In this document: positions 55,412-64,000 of the stretch, one piece after another
How positions within the stretch are numbered: the stretch's first letter is position 1
Layout of the letters: each line of letters opens with the position of its first letter
Origin: Aquilaria yunnanensis
Taxonomy: Eukaryota; Streptophyta; Magnoliopsida; Malvales; Thymelaeaceae
Length of the DNA: 64,000 nucleotides
Reading direction: 5' to 3'
Assembly: GCA_039654915.1 (NCBI GenBank)
Contig: CM077597.1
Coordinates: 31,842,001 to 31,906,000, forward strand
Made by a program: the position numbers and the translations under genes
The notes under the pieces: generated by a model
Databases searched by the model: none
The model's input: the letters and a program-made list of their open reading frames with translations, nothing else
What the model was told of the DNA's origin: nothing

Positions 55412-57900
55412 AATGCCCAAAGTAGCGGTTACATCTAGAGGTAGTTAAGAGTCCCTTAAAGCTCGCCTGAGCTGTGCCACATTGGAAAAGGAGGGAAAAT
55501 GGAGGATGAAATATCTTCTCTAGTCAAGGTCTCTATCTGAGTACTGAATAGAGGAGAGATAAGCTATGAGCCCCATAATGGGGAAATCAGGGTGTTTAAG
55601 ACACAATTAATGGCTAGCCTCTAATATCTTCCTCATCCCGTGGTGAAAGACTTCAACAATTTCCATGGGATTGTAGTTAACATACTCCCACCGAAATCAT
55701 ATGCCCACTTCAACGCCTTCCTCTGCAAGAGCAAGGTGTTCAAACTAAAGCCCCATTTTCTCATTATCCTGTAGTATTATAAGCTACTCATCACATTAAA
55801 GGAATCCTTCTACTAAATGCTACTGTGAGGTTCTGGGAGCAAAAAGTATACCTTTGTGCTCAACACACCAGATCGGTAGCACAACTGGCAAAAGAAGTAA
55901 TATTTTTATGTCAATGTCAAATTTTTAAGGGATATTGGCCAAATGGTTGGCTGGGAGTCTAGATGTGGGCGTGGATGATCCTTTGACACTTCTAAACAAA
56001 AAGTTGAAGAATTGTTTCCTTGAATTTGATGCCAGGATGTGAGCAATGGCAGACTGAGGGGATTTAGTTGAAGAGGCTAATCCTTATCCTTTTTCCTTTA
56101 AATGGGATTTAATGACGGATGAGGTCCTCCGAGACCTTTATGTCTATCCCCTCCTTTAGAAGCGCAGAAGTCAATTGCCTGTTTACCAGCATCGAGCTCA
56201 AGCACCTCGCCAATGTCGCTAAGCTCGGATGTTCCTCATGAGCCTTCAGTTCTAATCCAACTACTTCAAAAGTACCTTAGCTAGTCTGCTCTTGTTTCGT
56301 ATAAGTGCTTTTTCCAACTTTGTTTTTTCTTCTCCAGAGTACCCAGACTGATACCTTTATTTTGGCAGAGATGTCTAAAGACTTTAATACCCAGTTTTAT
56401 AAGAAGGCCTTTCTTGCCAAGGCTCAAAAGGAGGATAGCAAGAAGGCCTCAAGTTGCCCTCCACCAAAGAAGGCTCGAGTGGAGTTTTCATCCACTAACA
56501 CTGCTACTACCAAAGTGACTCTTGTCTGTAGAACAACCTCGAACATCGAGATCTCTCTTCTGGATGATTCCTAGGCAATGGAGCTGGAGGATGAGAAAGA
56601 ATTCCCTTCCCTCCTGAGCCCATGTATTGTTGTTGCCCAACTAAGAGCTATTACCGAGGAGACTCAAATCACTAAGGCAACTAAGAAGAAAGCGAGAAGA
56701 AAAAGGCCAACGCTAAGGAGCTTGCCGTTGCGGAAAAGGACGCAGTTGAGATTCCAAATGATGAAGGCCAACTTGTCATGCCAAAGCTCCTCTTTAAGGT
56801 TCGGTCCCCTTTTTCTTCTATCTTTCCTGGTTATTTTTCCTTCAATAGTTTCATAGAGGATTAGCTGGGGACTAACGTGATTAATGAACTTCAGCATGAC
56901 TGAACAAGGGAGACTTTGGCTCTAGGGTGGATGGTGTAGCACAAGGCTTGTTGTACCGCAAGGAATGCATGTTTGCCAAAATGGGCAGTACCGAGGTCAC
57001 TTTTTAGGATGTCATAGAGGATAGGTCTGTGTTCAATCATGACGTCTCTAGTAGGATGATCCTACAGCTTTATCGGGGTATTAATACCAATGCCACATTC
57101 CAAGAGCTTAATGAGCCTTCACGGACTAGTCCTCGAAGGCAAGACTTTTCATGCCTTAGTTTTTTTTTCATGGCCTTTGCTCATTCCTCCTCATTGCTAA
57201 AAGCTTTCCATCTTCACGTGTAGTTATTCATCATCTCTAGGTATATTCAGGACTTCATTATGAAGCAAACTAATATCCAGAACCTGGTCAAAAAGAGCTT
57301 AGCAAAGGCCAAATGAGCCATTGCCGATATGACCTTCAAATTTGGTGAGCAAAAGTACAAGGCCACTATCGAGCTCGATGAGCTAAAATGGCAAGTTAGT
57401 GAGGAAATGAAGGCAATCGCCAAAAAAGCCAACTATCACGTGGAGGACCTCGATTGCCAACTCGCTCTGGTGTCCATTAATAGCAACATTGTCAAGGTCA
57501 ATCATGATGATCTTAATAGCAAGGTAACGCAGTACTCAAATGACAAGAAAGAACTTCAGAAGGAACTTTAGGAGGTGAAAAGAAAGATCAATGAGCTAAA
57601 GTTGGAAAAGAAAAGGATGGGGGATGACCTCCAAAATATTACCAATATCACCATTTCTGGACTTTAGTGTGGCTTCTACCTTGTGCACCACCAAATCTTG
57701 GAGAGGCTTCCCCATTTTAACCTTTCCTTCCTGAATGCCTTCTGAAGGCCAAAAGCCGAGACCTCCACATGGTCCAGGGACGAGTACCTCGTGTGAGCCT
57801 CACGGCCTTTTAGATAATTAAGAAGCTAAGGAGGATGACGACGAAGAAGAAAAGAACAAGGAAGAGGAAGAAAGGATAGAAGAAGACAACGCGACCAAGA
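55412..57900 (+). pseudogene. Element I antisense ORF remnant
   Basis: Degraded relative of the B antisense gene: KDFNNFHGIVVNILPPKSYA, HFNAFLCKSKVFKLKPHFLI (B: LPPNLYCYFNAFLYMCGIFG), GSGSKKYTFVLNTPDR, a basic stretch (PPPKKARVEF, 56460), a coiled coil (57250-57650) and an acidic tail near 57820-57890. Stops and shifts are frequent. Same place and orientation as in B and D. Confidence 0.72.
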
Positions 57901-58640
57901 CCCTTGAATTCATTATTTTATTGTTTTATCACTTGTTTTTATTTTTCCCTTTGTATCTTCCTTTCTACCTTCTTTGGCAATTAGCCTACTATCTAATAGA
58001 AGTATATGTTTCTTTGGCCACTTGATCTTTTCCTCCTTTGGCTACATTCGGATTATTTTTTTGTAGTTTTAAATGGTGATTCTTAGCCATTTTGTGATAT
58101 TGTTTTTGTAGTTTTCCTATTCAGTCTTTATACTTAAAGATTTCGCACCATTGTTTTTGTACTTGCCTATTTGGCATTTTTACTTTGATTATTTGGCACT
58201 TATTCCTCTACTTCTTCGTAGATTTTTACACTTAGAGTAATTTTCTAAGTCTATTTTTTTAAGTTTGGTCTCATTCGTGTGTTTTTGTGAGCGTTTTCAA
58301 GCTTTACCTTAGATTTTCAGGCTTTAATCTTTTTTGCTGGCTTTTTCTGTTGAGATTTTTATAGGACCTTTGTCCCGATCCCCTTACCTTAACCATTTGA
58401 AGAACTTTGTTATTCTCATAATTTTTCTAAGTACTAAGACTTGATTTATAAGCTCAGCAGCATTTTTATCACAAAAGTTCTCTCTTTTTCATAGACTTCT
58501 TGGCAAGTACATTGGACCAAAAAAAAACCTACTATTTGTACTAACCTTTGTCTTTGGCCTCCTTATGCAAAGTACTTTTTTAGGCCTCCTTATGCAAAGT
58601 ACTTTTTTAGGCAATTTGCATGCCATGTATTTTTCAACTA
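57901..58640. other. Element I noncoding spacer
   Basis: T-rich DNA between the antisense ORF and integrase. It contains a 27-base direct duplication at 58556-58609 (GGCCTCCTTATGCAAAGTAC type). No gene. Confidence 0.5.
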
Positions 58641-59650
58641 TAACCTAGAGACGTTTTTCAGCTTGAAGACTCTGGGCCTAACCTCAGCCGTGACTAGGTA
58701 AGGCCCCTCCTAGTTTGCCCTTGGCACTCCATGTGCAAGATTTTGGGGTTCAACATCATCCCTGACCTTGACCTTTTGGCCTAATTTTCTGGTTGCAACA
58801 GTGGCCACCCTTTGTTGGAAAGCTCTTCTATGCAGTTCGGCTAATTCTCTATGCTCTTCTAGTAAATCTAGCTTAGCTCTAAGGCTGACTTTATTAAGTT
58901 CTTGGTCAAATGTTTGCACTCTCCAAGATGAGTATGCTACTTCAACTAGAATCAGGGCTTCCCTTCTACATCCGAGAGAGAATGGAGTCTCTTGTGTTAA
59001 CAACCTCAAGGTTGTCCTATAGCTCCATAGAATGCTAGGCAATTCCCTTGGCCCTTTTCCTTTGGCTTCCCCTAGTCTTTTCTTTAGTCCATATTTTAAT
59101 GTCCCATTGGACACTTCAACTTGGCTATTCCTTTGATGACGTGCTACTGGGGTAAAGTGCATTCTGATGCCATATTCGGTGGCAAACTTCTAAAATCCTT
59201 TATTAGCGAATTAGGTCCCGTTATCGGCCACCAGCACCTTCAGACAATTGAATCTATAGATAATGTTTTTCCAAACAAACTTTTGGATTTCCTTTGCCGA
59301 TATTGTTTCCAGTGGCTTAGCTTTTATCCACTTTGTGAAGTAATCTACTATGGCAACACAGTACTTCACCCTCCCCCCTCCCTCCAAGAATGGACCTGTG
59401 AGGTCTATTCACCAAACGGCAAAAGGACAGGGATAATTAGTTGATGACACCGCTTCAAATGGGATCTTTTGTACAGATGCATGCCTTTAGCACTTGTCAC
59501 ATCTTTTGACAAGCCTCTATACATCTTGTCTCAAGGTTGGCTAAAAATATCCTTGTCGAATGACAACCCTAGCCAAGTCTTCAAAGCCGATGCAGGGACC
59601 ACTTATTCCTTCATGTACTTCCGTCAAGATTGATTCTGTCTCTCTTTCTC
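58641..59650 (-). pseudogene. Element I integrase
   Basis: Clear at 59162-58710: NSQVEVSNGTLKYGLKKRLG (glutamate), SILWSYRTTLRLLTQETPFS, LAELHRRAFQQRVATVATRK and KVRDDVEPQNLAHGVPRAN. The core with the aspartates and the zinc module lie further right in broken frames (59180-59650). It aligns with B's integrase. Confidence 0.85.
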
Positions 59651-60430
59651 TAGTGCATTTCTATAAAGGACCAGAGTAACCTTACCTATATAATTCATTC
59701 CCAATGAGGAAGTATTTGCCCACTCACCTTTTAACCCTTGAAGCTTCCAGTGGGTCTTCAGGCATTTTTCCTTCGGGTGGAAATTTCCATAATGGTGCTC
59801 TCCATCCTTCCCCGATGTTCATTAAGCAGATTGTGTCTATGCACAGCATCTTTTTCTCTTCAACATTCTTGGTTAACTTGGCTAGAGAATAAGCTTTAGC
59901 ATTTTCTCACCGTGGCACCATTTCGATGCATACTTTGTTAATTTTCTCTATAACTCTCTTTACGAGGTTGAAATATTTCCTGAGTCTCAGCTTTTTAACC
60001 TCTCACTCCCCCTTCAACTACCAAATTAGTAATTGAAAGTCACTATAGGCCCGAAAAGATTTGATGCCAATGTTTCTAGCAAGTTGTAGTCAGACAATGA
60101 GGGCCTTATAGCCAACCACATTATTCATAACTTGGAAGCTAAATTTGATGGCCTTCGACATTTCCATCTCTTTTGGTCCTTTCAGCACTATGCCCGCTCC
60201 TCCGGGCTACATCCCTGATGTTTCATCAACAAACAAAGACCACTTTGGCACTCTATCTCCATCAGTGGCGACTTTTTTTTTTGGCACCGGGCGGTAGCCC
60301 AGCAATAAAGTCTACCAAAGCCTATGCTTTTATCGCTTTCCTTGACTCATAGCTTATGTCATATTCATCGAGCTTTATACACCACTTAGAAAGCCTTCCT
60401 GACTTCTCTAGACTATGATTGAATCAGCTT
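59651..60430 (-). pseudogene. Element I second RNase H
   Basis: WSLFVDETSGM, GAGIVLKGPKEMEMSKAIKF, GYKALIV, LQLARNIGIKSFRAYSDFQL. This is the archaeal-type RNase H pattern with first and third acids visible; stops interrupt it. It matches the equivalents in B and D. Confidence 0.75.
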
Positions 60431-61700
60431 AAAAATAAATAGGCCACTACTTTTCGAGCTCTTCCTCATGTATTAGGACTAAACTTATGACTTTCTCACC
60501 AACGGCAAGGTAGTCAAAGTGTTAGCAATTCGACGAGGCATGCCTTCAGCCCTTCCCAAGCCACCTAGCATTGTTCATCCCCTTTCCTTTGGTCTTAAGA
60601 CCACTTTTTGCTTCCTTTGTGATGACTTTAAAGAATGGCCTACATCAGTCACCATATCATGAAATGAATCGGCTTAAAGCTGTTATCTTTCCTATAAGTC
60701 TCTGGATGTCTTTGATCGTCTTTCGGGTCTTAAATTCGAGCAAAGTCCTAATTTTATTTGGATTTGTCTCTATGCCTTGCTCTACGACCATGTATCCTAG
60801 AAATTTTCCTGCCTTTATTCCAAAGACACACTTCTCGGGATTTAAGCTACACCAAACTTTCTTAGCGGCTAGAGCATTTCCTGCAAATCTTTGATGTGGC
60901 TTGAAGTGCTCTAGCTTATGATGATCATTTCATCAATGTACACTTCCATGTTTCTTTTGATCTACTCGGTTAACACCTAATCCATTAGCCACTAATATGT
61001 TGCTCCAGCATTCTTCAGGCCAAAAGGCATTCATACATAACATAAGGTGCCTTCATCGGTTATGAATGAGGTTTTTTATTCATCAGACCTAGTACATCCG
61101 AATTTGATGGTATCCACTGAATTTATCCAAAAAGCTCAACACTCTATTCCCCAAGTAGAATCCACCAAATGGCCTATTGAAGGTAGTTGGTATGAGTCCT
61201 TCAAGCATGCATCAACAACCCTGGTGAAGTCAATCCACATCCAAAGTTTAACACTCCCTTCTTTCATGGCGATGACCATGTTACTTAACCAATCAAAATA
61301 TTCTACTTCCCTTATTAATCCTACTTCAGGGAGTCGTCACGTTTCTTGTCTGACAAAAGCTCCCTTATTTGGGTTGATGTTTCATTTCTTTTGCATTATC
61401 AACTGTGCTTAAGGATCAACATTTAAATTATGCTTAATTATACCTAGGCTTATCCTAGTTATACCCTTTGATGAATAAGTGAAAAGATCTTTGTTTGAAA
61501 TCAAGAATTCTAAAAGTTTGGCCTTTTCTTCTTTGGGCATATTTTTCCCGATTTTGGTATTTTGGCCTTTTGCAAGTTCCAAATTCTAAGTTTCTACATC
61601 CATTTCTTTGGCTCCATTACTACTTTTTCCATTAAGGCACTTGGTTTTAAAGTCTCTAGATTCACATAGGTGCACACAAAGGTGTGCTCAAGAGCCTTCT
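60431..61700 (-). pseudogene. Element I RT and upstream linker
   Basis: From the right: GQNTKIGKNMPKEEKAKLLE, FLISNKDLFTYSSKGITRIS, EVEYFDWLSNMVIAMKEGSV, CLKDSYQLPSIGHLVDST, MPFGLKNAGATY and MEVYIDEMIIIS, where the catalytic DD is now DE. The connection and first RNase H follow in fragments towards 60431. Confidence 0.83.
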
Positions 61701-61989
61701 ATGCCCCTTCTTAGTGCTTCCTTAGTTTACTAAGGTTCTTTACCACTTTTCCTTCAATTTCTGAATCTTCACTTCAAAGCCTACTTTGGCACTTAACTTT
61801 TTTAGAAAATTTAGGTCACAAGTCCAACACTTCCCTTTTCATATTCCACTTATGTGCACTTAGAGTATCCCTAGGGCACCCCATGGGGCATATGTCATCA
61901 TATGCTTCTTTTTTTCCTTTTTATGACTTGTATTACTTATCTATACATCCTATGTACATTTTATATACATTTTTATCACACCCCATGGC

Positions 61990-62235
61990 CTATGCAAGTC
62001 ACAGGCATGACAAATTGATTGTCACTTTCACAGCCGATAAGGGAGATGTAGTTATTTTCATTGACCAAGCTGAGGTTTGAAAGGTCATCCTGAAGGCACA
62101 ACAGGCTCCCATAAGGAAATGGATCCACACATCAGCAATGGTGATACCTAAAGAACCCCAAGAAAAAAATGTGGAATTGATACTTAATGATAAAATAAGA
62201 AGTAGGATTGCAATACAAGGCAAAAACAAGTGAAG
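61990..62235 (+). pseudogene. Tat protease C-terminal fragment, opposite orientation to element I
   Basis: The plus strand reads HRHDKLIVTFTADKGDVVIF and IDQAEV, then KVILKAQQAP: the end of the Tat protease and linker (B: DVKYLTVTFTTKDGDAQIF). It faces the minus-strand RT of element I head-to-head, so it is an inverted piece or part of a second element. Confidence 0.75.
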
Positions 62236-64000
62236 GACACATTAGAAAAGGGAAGAGCACTCTAGGGTGCACTAGGAGGCTCTTTGGTGCACCTAAAATG
62301 TCTGTGAGTGCCCATGCAACTTTGGCAGCCTAAATGACCAAATTTATAGGTGAAGTGGGTGCTTGATTTGCACAACCAAAAAAGGTAAAAAGGTTAATAA
62401 GATATCCAAAATGGAAGGACATATGTGGAGTTGGACCAAAGAATGGTCAAAATTGCTTGGCCACCAAGGCCATTTCAGCCAACCTCCACCACTTGGACTT
62501 TAAGTCCTCCCTAAAGGCTGCTTCCTAAGCATTAACATAAGCTACCAACCTTGGAAAATCTGGGCAACCCACCAGCGAAACAAAGAAACAAGTTAGAAAC
62601 TCAAAGAGAAGAAAAAGAAGCTAAACTAATATGATGGTTTATGGGTAGGCTTATGGTGGTGCATGTGAAGAGTTAAAGATTTCTTGCTTTTTTGCTACCA
62701 ATTCTAAGCTAGGTAAGGGTTCATATGAAGCTTTTGCTCCTGGATTTTTAAGGGAAGAATGCTGCCCTAGGTGTTGGCTATGGCCAAATGAACCTAGGAG
62801 TTATGTTAATAGGCTATGTGTGCTTATACACTATGGTAAGCTAGCTAGTTTGCATATGGCAACCATTAGGGTTTTTTATCAAGTATGTCCAAACTTGTTC
62901 ATCTACCTAAAGCTCTACATTAATTCGACTTAATTCAAAGTGACCACTTGCTAAATTGAATGAAAGAAATGCTTGCTAAGTTTAAGTGGAACCATGTATG
63001 TGGTGTGTATGTTTTGCATGCTTCTTTGATTGTTTGCATGTGCTAACCTTTAAATTGAACTCGTACTGAGTACCTATATACTCATGCCCTTTTCTGCCCA
63101 TTTTAGGTAAAGAAGTGGAAGATTAAAGGCTAAGGAACCTTTTTAGAGGTTTATGTTTAAGGAGGTATGGCTCAGGTTTCTTGGCTTTTGAAGAAAGGTT
63201 ACAGAGTTCATGATATGAACTAATGACTTGTGAATTGGTTGTAGGCTTTGATGGCAGTAGTGGGTTTGGCTGCATTTGGTACTATTTTAGTGTTGGTAAA
63301 GTCCTGAAGGTTCATAAGGGACATGCTTCCTAGATGCCAAATAAAAATGGAAGTTAAAGTGACAGTGGGCATAAAAACTGTTTAAACTTATGTCGTGTGC
63401 ATCATGAATGTTACCTAAGTAGTCCAAATTTTATTATATGTAACTTTTGGCCATGTAGATCCTAGGATGCAAATTTCAATGTGTAAATACATGTACATAT
63501 GTATGGCATAGGAACTCATAGTAGAGCATGGCATGTGCCTTAGTTGTACATACTGGGCTTAGGTAAGCCTTTAGGGGCACTAAGTAAAATGGGCTAGAAA
63601 AATGCATGCATGATTTTTAACTAATTAACCTAGTGTGTGTGTATGTATGTATGTATGTAAGTATGTATGCATGAATGTATGAATGTAAGTATGGATGCAT
63701 GATGAACCTCCTAAGCATGCCAGCACGTATACACACAAACACAAGGACTCCTATACATTCCATGCAAATAAGGATAACTCAACTTAATGCATTCTGGGTT
63801 CACTTATATAAACCCCATAAGTACATCATAGGTACCAAGTTAAGCCTACTTAGGTGAACTCATGAAGTTAACACATTAAACTCATAACCTAACATGTTAA
63901 ACCTGCAAGTTAACCTACTAAGTTAGAATTCTAAGTAATGGCTTATTTGTTATCTTTCACCTAAGTCTCACTTAATAACAATTGGGTTAAGAATCTTGGT
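62236..64000 (+). repeat. Unassigned noncoding LTR-like DNA with microsatellite
   Basis: No coding similarity. General layout (a conserved-looking CTGAGTACC...TTTTAGGTAAAG block at 63066-63115) resembles the F/E LTR type but on the plus strand. An imperfect (TATG)n microsatellite lies at 63632-63703. Confidence 0.4.

Larger units (their letters stand above)
54306..61880 (-). mobile_element. Element I: decayed Tat/Retand-like element, 3' two-thirds
   Basis: Minus-strand element with 3' LTR (54306-54848), an antisense ORF remnant on the plus strand (55412-57900) and a broken pol from integrase (58640) up to the protease-RT linker (about 61700). Gag, 5' LTR and most of the protease are missing. 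It ends against a protease fragment in the opposite orientation (61990-62230). Confidence 0.78.

Overview
The window looks like intergenic heterochromatin from a repeat-rich flowering plant, probably a eudicot. The evidence is layered LTR retrotransposons of plant types: Ty3/gypsy pol genes, Tat-lineage elements with a second (archaeal-type) RNase H, an Ogre-like element with a tRNA-Arg-type primer site, and a plant LINE with an RNase H tail. I found no host gene, tRNA, rRNA or miRNA precursor that I can support. Nearly every coding stretch is a decayed retroelement gene.

Layout, left to right. (A) 1-667 and 5974-~8960: a plus-strand Ty3/gypsy pol and a probable 3' LTR. (G) 670-5973: a rearranged gag-protease element on the minus strand, with a 2486-bp LTR, sits inside A's reverse transcriptase. 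(F) 9333-11273 and 36235-~37286: a minus-sense LTR about 3 kb long, interrupted by D. (D) 11274-36229: a plus-sense Tat/Retand-like element with a TTTGG target-site duplication (TSD). D is itself broken by three insertions: E, a minus-sense solo LTR (13160-26463, TSD CATAC); a 2486-bp solo LTR of the G family (29082-31567, TSD AGGAT); and a Copia-like solo LTR (32072-33502). E's LTR is in turn split by (B) 13491-24373, a complete minus-strand Tat/Retand element with TSD TCTAG. The nesting F > D > E > B is therefore four deep.

To the right, a minus-strand LINE (38561-39410 and 50864-54305) is split by (H) 39411-50858. H is an Ogre-like element with TSD GTACC that carries an extra ORF1 and gag but no protease, reverse transcriptase or integrase. 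Its 3' untranslated region is packed with arrays of short hairpin-forming repeats. Next comes (I) 54306-~61880, a decayed minus-strand Tat/Retand element that ends against an inverted protease fragment. The last 1.7 kb is noncoding LTR-like DNA.

In B, D and I the gag-pol strand is opposed by an antisense reading frame between pol and the 3' LTR. In B this antisense gene is the best preserved: it has its own TATA box, GT-AG introns and a coiled-coil C-terminus. By eye, LTR-pair divergence is about 2.5% for H, about 8% for B and much larger for D, which agrees with the nesting order. The most unusual content is H's serial hairpin region and the intron-bearing antisense gene of the Tat elements.
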